Positions 39,148 to 50,165 of a stretch of DNA of 64,000 nucleotides are shown here, piece after piece; position 1 is the stretch's first letter; each line of letters starts with the position of its first letter. Below the pieces are notes generated by a model. That model saw only the letters and a program-made list of their open reading frames with translations. It ran no database searches and was not told where the DNA came from. The translations under genes and the position numbers were made by a program. Source of the stretch: Eubacterium plexicaudatum ASF492 (GTDB taxonomy: Bacteria > Bacillota > Clostridia > Lachnospirales > Lachnospiraceae); contig NZ_AQFT02000001.1 in assembly GCF_000364225.2 (NCBI RefSeq), positions 124,001 to 188,000 on the forward strand, read 5' to 3'.

Positions 39148-39177
39148 TTGCCATGTTCCCGGCGAGTGTGCTATAAT
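39148..39177 (+). promoter_or_regulatory. Sigma-A promoter of hflX
   Basis: TTGCCA and TATAAT are 18 bases apart, about 95 bases before the hflX start. The preceding terminator insulates it from the alpha-galactosidase operon. Confidence 0.65.
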
Positions 39178-39271
39178 CGTTACGGTTCATAACAAAATTG
39201 ATATATGGAATCGTAAAAGGAAGTGTAAAAATACACGATCGGGTTAACATAAAGGAAGCAGAGGAATTAAT

Positions 39272-40557
39272 ATGGAAACGAAAAACATACAATATGAACG
39301 GGCTCTGCTGGCGGGAGTCAATACAGGTACGGACGAGCAGGAGTTTGCACGTTCGATGGAAGAACTGAAAAGTCTGGCAAAAGCCTGCTATATGGAACCC
39401 GTGGCAATTGTAACACAAAATCTGGAACACGGCAACAAGGCGCTCTATGTGGGAACCGGCAAGGTGCGGGAAATAAAAGAAGCGGCGCTTGCATATGATG
39501 CGGATGTTGCGGTATTTGACGATGCACTTACGCCGGCGCAGCTGAGCAATTTGCAAAAAGAGCTGGACATGCCGGTATTAGACCGTACGACACTGATTCT
39601 GGATATTTTTGCAATTCGTGCCGGAACGAGGGAAGCAAAGCTGCAGGTGGAGTCCGCGAGGCTCAAATATCTGCTGCCAAGACTTGTGGGCATGCATGAA
39701 GCGCTGACCAGGCAGGGAGGCGCCAGCGGCAGCATGAGCAGTCGTGGAGCAGGGGAAAAGAAGCTGGAGCTTGACCGCAGAAAAATTGAAAAAAGAATTG
39801 CACAGTTAAACCGGGAATTAAAAGAAGTATCCGCAGAACGGGAAGTGCAGCGAAAAAAAAGGCAGGCGGCCAGAATACCGCTCGTTGCGATGGTCGGTTA
39901 TACAAATGCCGGAAAATCAACGATTATGAATGCACTGGTAGATCGGTATGTGAAAGATGATGATAAGAAAGTGCTGGAAAAGGACATGCTGTTTGCAACG
40001 CTGGATACGACGGTAAGGCAGATTTGTACCGGAAACAATCAGGATTTTTTACTGTCCGATACGGTAGGCTTTATTCATAAGCTTCCGCATAGCCTGATTA
40101 AAGCGTTTCACGCGACGCTGGAAGAGGTGCGCAATGCGGATTTGCTTTTGCAGGTTGTGAATGTATCGGATCCACACTACAAAGAACAGATGCATACGAC
40201 GGAGGAATTACTGGCAGAGCTGCATGCGGCCGGTCTGCCGATGATTACCGTATACAATCAGGCGGACCGCTGTATGGATGCGGTGGAATATCCAAAAAGA
40301 TCCGGCATGGATAAAGTGTTTATCTGCGCAAAAGAAACGTCTTCTCTGGAACTGCTTGTTCGAATGATTTGGAACGGGTGTATGAAGACTATGTCTGTGC
40401 GGAATTTTTAATTCCATATACGGATGGGGTCGTTTTATCTTATTTTATGGAACAGGCACAGGTCATCGAGAGTGCGTATGAAGAAGACGGAACCCGGGTT
40501 CGGGTAAGGTGCCACAGAGCGGACAGAGAAAAGTATAAGAAGTATTTACAGAATTAA
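39272..40557 (+). CDS. hflX: Ribosome-associated GTPase HflX (frame broken near 40365)
   Basis: HflX binds the large ribosomal subunit and splits stalled ribosomes under stress. The N-terminal domain has FDDALTPAQLSNLQKELDMP and DRTTLILDIFAIRAGTREAK. The linker is rich in Arg, Glu and Lys, and the G domain starts VAMVGYTNAGKSTIMNALV with DTVGFIHKLPHSLI as G3. The frame fails near 40365; one added base joins it to LERVYEDYVCAEFLIPYTDG and ends at 40557. Restored length is about 428 residues, normal for the family. Confidence 0.92.
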
Positions 40558-40572
40558 AATAAAGGAGTATTT

Positions 40573-41444
40573 ATGTCGGAAATGATACGGGAAATGCGGC
40601 CGGATGAGTTTGAACAGGTGTTTTCCATTATGGAACGCAGTTTTCCATTGGAAGAATACCGTACTTACGAAGAACAAAAGCAGCTGCTTCGGGATCCGCG
40701 ATATCATATTTATACGGTACATGCTGCCGTAGATCAAAAGACAGAGAATGATAAGGACAAAATCCGGATACACATAAAGCCGTTCAGGCATTTTTGGCAG
40801 TGTGGCAGCTGGAGACGTTTACATTTGTGGAACATTTTGCATCGGATCCGGCGCTGCGGGGACGTGGGATTGGCAAGGTGGTCTTACAGGAAGCCGCCCG
40901 GCTGTTTTCTGGGCGGATATGTCTGGAAGTGGAACTGCCGGAGAGAAACCTGGCGAAAAGAAGAATCGCATTTTATGAAAGAAATGGTTTTTATTTAAAT
41001 TCGTATCCGTATGTGCAGCCGCCGCTTCGGAAAGGAAAAAAGGAACTGCCGCTTATGCTGATGACGTATGGCTCAGGTGTTTCAAAGGAAAAGTTTGAAA
41101 CAATCCGGGACACGCTGTATAGGGATGTGTACGGGCAGGATGAAGTGTATCTGACCGTTCACAGGGCGAAAGACGCGGCAGTCAGAAGTTTCCTTACGGA
41201 CATACTGCGTCAGGATGAAACGCTTTATGCGAGATTTCAGCTGTTTGACGGCCATGATCGGGGCATCTTAGATATGGAAAGATATCGGCGACGGGTAGAT
41301 GCCATTATTCAGAAATATGCCGGACCAAAACAATTTATTTCTTATCAGGAAGTGTTTTCGTTTTTGCAGGAAATGGATGAGATTTTGGAGCAGGATGTCC
41401 GTATGATGCTGGAAAACGGGCATTTCACGGAAGCTTTTTATTAA
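40573..41444 (+). CDS. GNAT acetyltransferase running into a SWIM-protein C-terminal region (frame broken near 40778)
   Basis: Residues 1-70 and, after one base is restored near 40778, the following 120 residues form a GNAT enzyme: FEQVFSIMERSFPLEEYRTY, then ALRGRGIGKVVLQEAARLF as the acetyl-CoA site and FYERNGFYLNSYPY. GNATs of this type normally end soon after TLYRDVYG (about 41140). Here the frame continues without a stop into IIQKYAGPKQFISYQEVFSF and beyond, which resembles the C-terminal half of SWIM zinc-finger proteins. The TAA at 41442 is also false by one T in the run 41435-41439. Confidence 0.75.
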
Positions 41445-41458
41445 CCTGTCACCTGTTC

Positions 41459-42472
41459 GTGAGCGTTTCCGCAGTCGAGATGGATGACTCGGACGGAACG
41501 AGGGGAATGCTTGCGGAACAATGTGTTCGGATCTGGCACGAGCTGGAAAGGAATGCGGACAGTCAGCTGCAGCAGCAGATGTACACATGGTTTACCGGTC
41601 AGCTGGAGTGTGCAGAGTCCGGGGATCTGGAAGAATATGTGGAACAGATGTTTTGGGAAGCCTTTTTGGGCGAAGACTTTCTGCAAAGGAAACTGGCGTT
41701 TACAAAACGAAAGGCGCAGGAGCAGAAAGCTGATTCTGACAGCTGGAGCGCCAGATATTATGCACAGAAATGGATAATGTATTATATCGGGCTTCTGGAG
41801 GAGTCCGGATGCGCGTTTGCAGAGATTGCGTCATACTGTAAAGAGAACTGGGAATATGCGGAAGTAAGAAAATACTATGCGGAACAGTGCATTTTACAAA
41901 AAGATTATGATACGGCAGAGAAGGTGCTGGCGGAAAGCCTGAAAATGGAAACGGGGATGTCCGGACTTGTCCGCTGGTTCGGCACAAGGCTGAAAGAAGT
42001 ATATCGGATGAGCGGCAGACAGGAAGCGTATAAGCAGCAGCTTCTGACGATGTTGACGAAAGAAAGCCCGGGCAATCCGGATGATTTTCGTGAACTGAAA
42101 AGCCTGTATTCCGCGCAGGAATGGCCGCAGGTGCGGGAAGAAATATTTCGGTCGCTTCCAAAGCAGGCGCGTGTGGAGCGTTTATATTACGAAGAAAAGC
42201 TGTATGACCGGCTGCTGACATTTGTACTGGCACAAAAGGGATTGTTTTCCCTGGTGCAATATGAACATGTACTGAAGGAAGAATATCCGCAGCAGCTTCT
42301 TTCCAAGTATACGCAGGAACTTACCGATATGGCAAAGCATGCGGCAGACCGCAGACACTATCAGGAATGGGCGATGCATTTAAAGCGGATGACACAGATT
42401 GCAGGCGGACAACAGGAAGTGCAAAAGATTGTGGCGGACTGGCGGGTACGTTATAAAACCGGCCGGCGATGA
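41459..42472 (+). CDS. C-terminal region of a SWIM-domain-like protein (continuation of the previous frame)
   Basis: Adding one T before 41440 joins this stretch to the preceding gene as LLTCHLFVSVSAVEMDDSDG. It has MLAEQCVRIWHELERNADSQ and a series of helical repeats up to KIVADWRVRYKTGRR, in the manner of the C-terminal halves of Lachnospiraceae SWIM zinc-finger proteins. The zinc-finger half (CxC...CxH) is not found anywhere nearby. Either a deletion fused two genes or this is a real chimera. The function is unknown. By itself it has no ribosome binding site. Confidence 0.6.
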   Translation: MSVSAVEMDDSDGTRGMLAEQCVRIWHELERNADSQLQQQMYTWFTGQLECAESGDLEEYVEQMFWEAFLGEDFLQRKLAFTKRKAQEQKADSDSWSARYYAQKWIMYYIGLLEESGCAFAEIASYCKENWEYAEVRKYYAEQCILQKDYDTAEKVLAESLKMETGMSGLVRWFGTRLKEVYRMSGRQEAYKQQLLTMLTKESPGNPDDFRELKSLYSAQEWPQVREEIFRSLPKQARVERLYYEEKLYDRLLTFVLAQKGLFSLVQYEHVLKEEYPQQLLSKYTQELTDMAKHAADRRHYQEWAMHLKRMTQIAGGQQEVQKIVADWRVRYKTGRR

Positions 42473-42504
42473 TGGAAGAACTGAAACAATTCTAAGATTC
42501 ATAG

Positions 42505-42532
42505 TTGCATCCTATCCGTAATATGATAGAAT
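42505..42532 (+). promoter_or_regulatory. Sigma-A promoter of the second polysaccharide segment
   Basis: TTGCAT and TAGAAT are 16 bases apart, 45 bases before the sugar transferase start. It would drive 42577 to about 48284. Confidence 0.55.
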
Positions 42533-42576
42533 AATAGACGTGCGATAAAGTGGTTGCACATGGAGGTTATGATTTC

Positions 42577-43289
42577 ATGAGGAAAGAAAAAGTTGCTATA
42601 CAAAATGGAAACGTGCTGCCGATATGGCGCTGTCCGGTCTGGCATTATGCGTTCTGTCCCCATTTTTTCTGGGCATAAGCATTGCGATTAAGCTGGACTC
42701 CAAAGGGCCGGTCATTTTTCGTCAGAAGCGTGTAGGCATACATAAGACTCATTTTGAAATATTCAAATTTCGAACGATGTATGCGGATACACCAAAAGAT
42801 ATGCCGACACATTTGCTGCAAAATCCGGATGCGATGGTGACAAAGACAGGCGCATTTCTGCGTAAATACAGTCTGGATGAGCTGCCGCAGCTGCTGAACA
42901 TTCTGCGTGGAGATATGAGTATTGTTGGCCCGCGCCCGGCTTTGTGGAACCAGTATGACCTGGTGTCGGAGCGTGATAAATACGGTGCGAATGATGTATT
43001 GCCGGGACTGACCGGATGGGCACAGATCAACGGCAGGGATGAGCTGGAAATTCCGGTCAAAGCGAAACTGGACGGGGAATATGTGAAAAATATGGACTGT
43101 GGATGGATATACGATGCGTATTAGGGACCATATCGACGGTTGTCAGTCATAAAGGTGTGGTGGAAGGCGGTACCGGAACGATTCATAAAAAAACATGCAT
43201 GTGCAAAAACCACGGCATACGGCATCCGAATCTGCCGCAGCACGTGTTTATGAACAGCAAAAGACAGCCTGTCAGGAAATACCAGAAAA
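42577..43289 (+). CDS. Polyprenyl-phosphate sugar-1-phosphate transferase (frame broken at least twice)
   Basis: The enzyme starts glycan assembly by placing a sugar phosphate on undecaprenyl phosphate. Core motifs are GPVIFRQKRVGIHKTHFEIF, KFRTMYAD, LRKYSLDELPQLLNILRGDM, SIVGPRP and LPGLTGWAQINGRDEL. ATG 42577 follows TGGAGG; one A in the run 42597-42601 gives SCYTKWKRAADMALSG. A second shift near 43088 gives MDIRCVLGTISTVVSHKGVV. The end is unclear: the run of seven As at 43187-43193 may hide another shift, with a stop at 43294-43296. It has one N-terminal membrane helix and no long sensor part. Confidence 0.85.
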
Positions 43290-44178
43290 GTGCTGATTAC
43301 CGGAGCCGGCAGTTATATCGGGACATCGGTCAAAGCGTGGCTGTCCGCATTCGGCAGCCATTATGAAGTAACCGAACTGGACTTGCACACAGAGCAATGG
43401 AAAAAGCATGATTTTTCGAAATACGATACGGTATTTCATGTGGCAGGAATCGCACATGCGGATACCGGTAAAGTATCAAAAGAGCAAAAACAGTTATACT
43501 ATGAGATAAACCGTGATCTTGCAGTGGAGACTGCAAAAAAAGCAAAATTTCCGGAGTCAGGCAGTTTATTTATATGAGCAGCATGATTGTCTACGGGGAA
43601 AGTATCGGGCCGTTTCAGGGACGTCGGCGGATTACGGCCGTGACAAGACCGCAGCCGGCCAATTTTTACGGCAACAGTAAATGGCAGGGGGATCGCAAAG
43701 TGCGTGAACTGGAGTCGGCTGCGTTTAAAGTGTGCGTGCTGCGTCCGCCGATGATTTACGGTGCGGGCAGTAAAGGCAATTACAAATGCTGGCAAAGATG
43801 GCAGTATGGATGCCGGTATTTCCGTTTGTGAAAAATGAACGCTCCATTCTGCATATTGATCATTTGTGTGAGTTCGTACGTCTGATGATAGAAAATGAAG
43901 AAAGTGGCGTATTTTTCCCGCAGGATGCTTCTTATGCGGATACTTCCGGTCTGGTTGCACTCATTGCGAAAGCGCATGGGAAAAAGATCCGACTTTGGAA
44001 AATGCTTGCGCCTGCAGTTCGCCTTGCATCTTTGATGCCGGGGCGGATCGGACGGATGACGGATAAGGCATTTGGCAGCTTTAGCTATGATATGTCTTTG
44101 AGTACGTATCCGAAAGGCAATTACCGGGTGCATGATTTGGAACAGAGTATTGTTGCCACAGAACGGGATTCTGTGTAA
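43290..44178 (+). CDS. NAD-dependent sugar epimerase/dehydratase (frame broken twice)
   Basis: An extended SDR with LITGAGSYIGTSVKAWLSAF at the start. One A added at 43544-43547 gives KISGVRQFIYMSSMIVYGES, and one added at 43784-43786 joins AGSKGNYKMLAKMAVWMP to the last part. The catalytic pair lies in NFYGNSKWQGDRKV (YxxxK). Restored length is about 297 residues. It probably modifies a UDP-sugar for the nearby sugar transferase. The true start is uncertain: GTG 43290 is used, but the reading may begin earlier. Confidence 0.75.
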
Positions 44179-44216
44179 AATCATCCGAATGGATAAAGAG
44201 TGATGGAGAAGAGCGA

Positions 44217-46090
44217 ATGAAAAACATGGAGTTGTGGATACGCAGGTTTTTTCTCGTATGTTATGATATATGTGTCGTAGTGATTTCCTGCCTGCTGGCG
44301 TTGATGGCAAGATTTGACTTTCACTTTGACTGGGTGCCGCCGCATTATCTGGATATGTGCGTGCGGATTATGTGGATCGCTTCTTTGGTTACAATTATCA
44401 GCTTTACGGTATTTCGGCTCTATTCAAGCCTCTGGTCTTATGCCGGTTCCACGGAGCTGATGTATATATGCAGCGCCTGTTTTGTGGATGATGTTGTTCT
44501 GACCATATACGTGCACGTGCTGCATGGCAGTGCGACTTATCCGATGCCGCGTAGTTTTTATGTGTTTTATGGTTTGTTTTTAATGCTCTTTACGATTTTT
44601 GGACGTTATTTTTACCGAACTCTGCGTATGCTCCGGGCAAAAATAACCGGACAGAAATCGGACCGGAAAAATGTGCTTATTGTAGGAGCCGGAAGTGCGG
44701 GAAATCTGCTGATTAAGGAAATTGTAGACAGTAAATATATCAATATGAATATCGTAGGCGCCGTAGATGACGATCTGATGAAAAAAGGAAGCTATATCCA
44801 TGGAATTAAAGTATATGGTGACAGACATATGATTCCGGAGCTTGTGGACATTTTGCATGTAAATGAGATTATGATTGCAATTCCGTCAGCGTCGCCGAAA
44901 AAATGAAAGAACTTGTGGAAATCTGCAAAGAGACCGGATGTGAACTAAAGCGTCTGCCAGGCATGTACCAGCTTGTAAATGGCGATGTCAGCGTGACAAA
45001 GTTAAAAGATGTGGACGTCAACGATCTGCTTGGCCGCGATCCGGTGGAGGTGGATCTGGACTCGATTATGGGCTATGTGTCGGGGCAGGTCGTTATGGTA
45101 ACGGGCGGAGGCGGTTCAATCGGCAGCGAGCTGTGCCGCCAGATTGCCTCGCACAGTCCGAAGCAGCTTGTTATCGTGGATATTTATGAAAATTCCGCTT
45201 ATGACATACAGCAGGAATTGAAGCATCGTTTTCCGGAGCTGAATCTGGTAACGCTCATTGCTTCCGTGCGTAATACAAAGCGGATGGACGAGATTTTGCG
45301 ATTTATAAGCCGAAGATCGTATATCATGCGGCTGCGCACAAACATGTACCGCTTATGGAAGACAGTCCGAATGAAGCGGTAAAAACAATGTGCTTGGAAC
45401 ATGGAAAGTGGTGCAGGCAGCAGACAAATATCATGTCCGCAGATTTGTTATGATTTCGACGGATAAGGCGGTGAATCCGACCAATATTATGGGAGCTACC
45501 AAACGAATCTGCGAAATGATTATACAGACTTACAACAATCGTTCGAAAACGGAGTATGTAGCGGTGCGTTTTGGAAATGTGATCGGCAGCAACGGCAGTG
45601 TCATTCCTCTGTTTCAAAAGCAGATCGCGGCAGGCGGGCCGGTAACGGTTACACATCCGGATATTATCCGCTATTTTATGACGATACCGGAAGCAGTGTC
45701 GCTTGTCCTGCAGGCAGGGGCATATGCAAAAGGCGGCGAAATTTTTATTCTTGATATGGGAGAACCCGTTCGGATTCTGGATTTGGCGAAGAACCTGATT
45801 TTACTGTCCGGGCATAAGCCGGGTGAAGATATTCGGATTGAATTTTCCGGGTTGCGTCCGGGAGAAAAATTATATGAAGAAATGCTTATGGAAGAAGAAG
45901 GTATGCAGGAAACAGCCAATAAACTTATTCATATCGGAAAGCCGATTCAGTTTGATGAAGAAGAGTTTCTGGAACGTCTGGAGCAGCTTCGGGATTATGT
46001 CGTGAATGAGCCGGACGATATCCGTACGTTTGTACAGTGTATCGTACCGACGTATTCCATTCAGGATCAGGAAGAAGGGAAAAAATATGA
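44217..46090 (+). CDS. CapD-like UDP-sugar 4,6-dehydratase/epimerase, membrane-bound (frame broken three times)
   Basis: About 620 residues when restored. Four membrane helices come first (residues 10-140), then a sugar-nucleotide domain with [20 protein letters not shown] and a catalytic domain with [20 protein letters not shown]. The breaks lie near 44893, 45294-45297 and 45381-45385; repair gives [20 protein letters not shown] and [20 protein letters not shown]. Such enzymes make UDP-4-keto-6-deoxy sugars for surface glycans. As written, the frame runs on into the ABC transporter; one A added at 46080-46085 yields a stop at 46088-46090, overlapping the next start. Confidence 0.88.
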
Positions 46091-47861
46091 TTCGTATCGT
46101 AAAAAGTTTGCAGGTATTATGACGCACGAGCAGAAGGTACGGGTTGTAATTCTTGCCGTACTGATGGTGATCGGAGCGGTTTTGGAAATGGGCGGCGTAT
46201 CGCTCGTGTTTCCTCTGATGACGGCTGTCATGGATAAAGATTTTATGGATAAGTGGTATATGCAGCTTGTCTGTGAGTTTTTTGATATTCATACGTATCA
46301 TGAAGCGATGATGCTGATTTTGGGTGCGCTCATTTTTATTTACATTGTCAAAAACGCATTTTTATTTATGGAATATTATCTGCAGTACCGGTTTGTATGC
46401 AACAATCGGTTTCTTGTACAGAGGCAGCTGCTGGAAGTCTATATGTATCGTCCTTACGAATTTTATCTGCATGCGACGACGGCTGAGATTATGCGTATTA
46501 TTAATACCGATGTTGTGAATGCTTTTAATTTGCTGACGACGGTGCTGAATTTTTTTACGGAGATTATCGTCAGTGCGGCGCTGATTATTATTATTTTTGT
46601 CATTGATCCAAAGATGGCGGCGCTGATCGGCCTGGTGCTTGGCTTGATTATGCTGCTTATATTTAAAGCGGTAAAGCCGGTGCTGCGCAGAGCGAGCCAG
46701 AGATTTATGAAAAATACGTCTCTTTCCAATAAGTGGCTGCTGCAGTCTTTAAACGGAATCAAAGATGTCAAAGTCAGTCATAAAGAAGAATATTTTATAG
46801 AAGAATATGCGGTCTATGGAAAAAAAGCGATTGACGCGGAAAAGATTAACAGCGTTGTAACAATGCTGCCGCGCCTTTTAATCGAAGCGGTCAGCATATC
46901 TGCGGTGCTTGGCGTTATTATGGTGCTGCTGGCGATGGGACAAAGTATCGACGAGCTGCTGCCGCAGCTGACAGCATTTGCCTTTGCGGCAGTCAGGCTC
47001 CTTCCCAGTACGACAAGAATCAGCGGAGCTGTCAACGCGGCTGCATTTCAGGAGCCGATGTTAGACAATCTGATTCAAAATTTAAATGCCGCGAAAGAGT
47101 TTGAGCAGCAGAAACAGCTGGAACAGGATATGGTGGAAAAAAAGCGCGAAACGGCAAAAAAAAGCGGCAGAAAGCTTACGTATGAAAAGCAGTTTGAACT
47201 TTCACACATTTATTTTTCGTATCCGAATTCGGATGTGAAAGTGCTCGACGATGCAACAATGGTCATACCGGTCGGCAGTTCCGTCGGTATTATAGGCGCT
47301 TCCGGTTCCGGAAAGACGACGGCGGTTGACTTGCTGCTGGGACTGCTAAAGCCCCAGTCCGGCGGTGTTTTTACGGATGGTATGGACATTCGCGAAGATT
47401 ATTATGGATGGCTGTCACATTTGAGTTATATTCCGCAGACGATATATATGCTGGATGATACGATTCGTGCAAATATTGCGTTTGGTCAGCGTAAAGACGG
47501 CGTCGACCATGAAAGGGTATGGAAAGCGGTGGAAGAGGCGCAGCTGAAAGAGTTTATCGACAGTCTTCCGCAAGGACTGGATACGAAGATCGGTGAACGC
47601 GGCGTGCGGCTGTCGGGTGGACAGCGTCAGAGAATCGGTATTGCAAGAGCGTTGTATACGGATCCTGAGCTTGTTATATTTGATGAGGCGACATCCGCAC
47701 TGGACAATGAGACGGAAGCGGCGATTATGGAATCTGTCAACAGTCTGCATGGACGAAAAACACTTGTAATTATTGCGCACAGACTGACGACAATTGAAGA
47801 GTGTGACTATATTTTCAAGGTGGAACAGGGGAAGATCGTCCAGGTTCCGCCGCAGGAATAA
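46087..47861 (+). CDS. ABC transporter with fused permease and ATPase, probable glycan flippase
   Basis: About 590 residues: six membrane helices (residues 20-310) and a nucleotide-binding domain with [18 protein letters not shown] (Walker A), [17 protein letters not shown] (signature) and [12 protein letters not shown] (Walker B). The start [20 protein letters not shown] is like PglK/MsbA-type half transporters near glycan genes. ATG 46087 suits as start if one A is restored in the run 46101-46105. As written, the gene is fused in frame to the CapD-like gene. It should flip lipid-linked glycan as a homodimer. Confidence 0.88.
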
Positions 47862-47873
47862 GGATGTGAAAAA

Positions 47874-48284
47874 ATGAGTGGTTTAAAACGGAAAGAAGAA
47901 GAAATCGGACTGATTGATCTGGATGCGGAACAGACGGATGACAGCCATAGGGACAGAGAGCAGGCCGTTCAGCAAAAAGGAATGGAACAAAGGACAAAGG
48001 CTGTGCGTATGGCACTGGCGGGTATGGTTGCCGGGGGTCTGACGCTGATGCTGCTCGGAACGCTGGTGTTTCACATATCGCTGATTACCGTAGGCTTTGT
48101 GGTTGTGATTGAAGCGGTTATTGCATCTGCATTAAATAATTCTCCTTTTTGGATGCATATCGGTATTATGGCACTGCAAATTGTGATGGGATTTTTTATG
48201 CATCAGATTTTGTTTCTTTTGCTGGCCGCTGCGTATTATTTTTTGCTGCTGCTGGCAGTGAAATTGCTGGAAGTGGAAGGATAA
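47874..48284 (+). CDS. Small membrane protein of unknown function
   Basis: A 136-residue protein with a charged N-terminal third (acidic and Gln-rich) and three hydrophobic helices in residues 45-130. It starts 13 bases after the ABC transporter, so it may be the last gene of the polysaccharide transcript. No family is recognised. The next 170 bases hold an AT-rich spacer and the control region of the sigma factor. Confidence 0.6.
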   Translation: MSGLKRKEEEIGLIDLDAEQTDDSHRDREQAVQQKGMEQRTKAVRMALAGMVAGGLTLMLLGTLVFHISLITVGFVVVIEAVIASALNNSPFWMHIGIMALQIVMGFFMHQILFLLLAAAYYFLLLLAVKLLEVEG

Positions 48285-48451
48285 GCCGTGATTTTGAAAA
48301 ATAAATTGTAAATTTAAAAACACAAATAAAAGAATGAAATTATAAAAAATAAATCATAATCTGTAAGATTTCTCCCTTCGGCCGCGGATAGATAAGTGTA
48401 AGGCAGCGCTGGCTTACATGGTATGGAAAATGATATCTGAGGTGTACGATT

Positions 48452-48998
48452 ATGAAAGCAGACGAAACAAATTTTATTACACTGATCCGCAGACAAAAGA
48501 AGAAGGCATTCTTTATGTTATGGACACGTTTGACAGCTACTTAAGAGCAATCGTAAGAAGCCGCCTATACGCTTTGCCGGATGAGGTGGATGAGTGTATG
48601 AATGATATTTTTTTAGGTATCTGGAAAATATCGGCAGTTTTGACGAGACAAAAGGCAGTTTTTTAAACTGGGCGGCGGGTATTGCACGACTGGAAGCAAT
48701 TGACCGTCTGCGAAAAGCCGACAGAAAATTAAAAACAATCAGTCTGGAAGAGATGGAACTGCCGCAGGAGGACAGGCAGCTTTTGCAGCTCGTGGAAAAA
48801 GAACTTTCCCAAGAAATGCAGGAACTGTTGTCGTGTCTGAAGCCAAAAGATCAGGAACTGTTTTTAAGAATTTATGGAAACGAAGAAGATCCGGGGCAGG
48901 TCAGCAGGGAATATGGGCTGACGACAGATAATTTGTATGTACGTCTTTTTCGCGGAAAAAAGAAAATGCGTCTGATGGCCGGAAAGAAGGGAGAATAA
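48452..48998 (+). CDS. ECF-type sigma-70 factor (frame broken twice)
   Basis: About 183 residues when restored. The start MKADETNFITLIRRQ joins, by one A at 48495-48498, to KEEGILYVMDTFDSYLRAIV (region 2) and ALPDEVDECMNDIFLGIWKN. A second A at 48625-48628 gives NIGSFDETKGSFLNWAAGIA. Region 4 has LLSCLKPKDQELFLRIYGNE and SREYGLTTDNLYVRLFRGKK as the helix-turn-helix. It directs RNA polymerase to a special promoter set. The next gene starts two bases after the stop and is probably its antagonist. Confidence 0.87.
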
Positions 48999-49000
48999 AA

Positions 49001-50071
49001 ATGAATCGGGAATATTACAAACTGGCAAATGCAATAGATTCTTCCGGTGTGAAGTTGCTGCGGCCGCATGAGCAATCGGACCGCGGTGCCGGAAACAAAT
49101 GCAGGCAGGATGTGCTGACGGTTATTCGCAGTGAAAAAAACAAACGCAAAAGAAAGCACCTGATGATGACCGCAGCCTGTCTGGCAGTCATAGCGGTGGT
49201 TACCGGAATTTTTCACAATGAGGTACAGGCCGCGATAGAGCGAATCCGTTACAGTCTGAGCATGGCACTTGGCAAAGACGTGTCGGATTACAGCGAAGAT
49301 ATTCTTGCTTCCATTAGCAAGGAAGGATATATCGTTACTTTGCAGGAGACAATTGCAGCGAGAGAAGAGCTGTTTATCAGTTATACGGTGCAGCGTGAAG
49401 ACGGTCGGCCGATTGCGGCTGAAGACTGGACTACAATGGAAGCAATCCTTTTTATCAATGGAAAACGGGCTGACGGAGGCAGCGGCGGAAGCTTTATGCA
49501 CTTGGATCAGGAGCAGACCGTTTTAGGATGTGAGATTGTATTTCGACTGTTAGATACGGATTTGGCGCGAAACAACACCTACGAACTGAAATTCAAAGAT
49601 CTTACGGACCGAAGAAAGGAAAGCTGGGATTTTACATTTGAGGCGGATGGCTCCGAATTACACGCGCAGACCGTCAGCATGCCGCTTGAAACAGCATATA
49701 CACTGCCGGACGGTTCGACATTAACCCTTGACGAGCTGTTCATAAATGGGTTCGGTGAGCAGATTACATTTCATACGTCAAAGGAAGGACTGTCGATGGA
49801 ATTTGAGCTGCGTGCATATGATGACAAAGGAAGAGAAGCAAAATTTACGATCACATCGTTTGGAACGAACAAGGGGGTACTCGAAAATATATACGACAGA
49901 GAAGGTCCGATGGAAGATTCGATGAGAGAAAGTGGCATCGGTTCGGACAGTAAGACCCTGACCGCAGCCGTATATGCTTATGAGCTGCCTGAAGAGGGCG
50001 GACAGATCCGCACCGATGATGCGCAGCCGATTGGAGAAACGGTTACCTGGGATCTGACCAAATTAAAATAA
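49001..50071 (+). CDS. DUF4179 membrane protein, probable anti-sigma factor
   Basis: A 356-residue protein with a cytoplasmic N-terminus of about 52 residues, a membrane helix (LMMTAACLAVIAVVTGIF), and a large outer part starting IERIRYSLSMALGKDVSDYS, typical of DUF4179 proteins. Such proteins sit next to ECF sigma factors in Firmicutes and are thought to hold them at the membrane. Overlap-like spacing of two bases with the sigma gene supports this. What it senses is unknown. Confidence 0.82.
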   Translation: MNREYYKLANAIDSSGVKLLRPHEQSDRGAGNKCRQDVLTVIRSEKNKRKRKHLMMTAACLAVIAVVTGIFHNEVQAAIERIRYSLSMALGKDVSDYSEDILASISKEGYIVTLQETIAAREELFISYTVQREDGRPIAAEDWTTMEAILFINGKRADGGSGGSFMHLDQEQTVLGCEIVFRLLDTDLARNNTYELKFKDLTDRRKESWDFTFEADGSELHAQTVSMPLETAYTLPDGSTLTLDELFINGFGEQITFHTSKEGLSMEFELRAYDDKGREAKFTITSFGTNKGVLENIYDREGPMEDSMRESGIGSDSKTLTAAVYAYELPEEGGQIRTDDAQPIGETVTWDLTKLK

Positions 50072-50165
50072 AATATTTGAAAAAGTTTGCAAGGAATGTT
50101 CCTGTTGAATCGTATTATATACAAAAGATAAAAAATAATATCACAATTATAAGGAGGGTTTTAAC

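Noticed and set aside
50085-50125. A definite ECF-type promoter before the His-rich peptide
   Set aside because: GGAAT and CGTAT boxes are present but only 13 bases apart, shorter than the usual 16-17, so I list it only as a hint within a finding.
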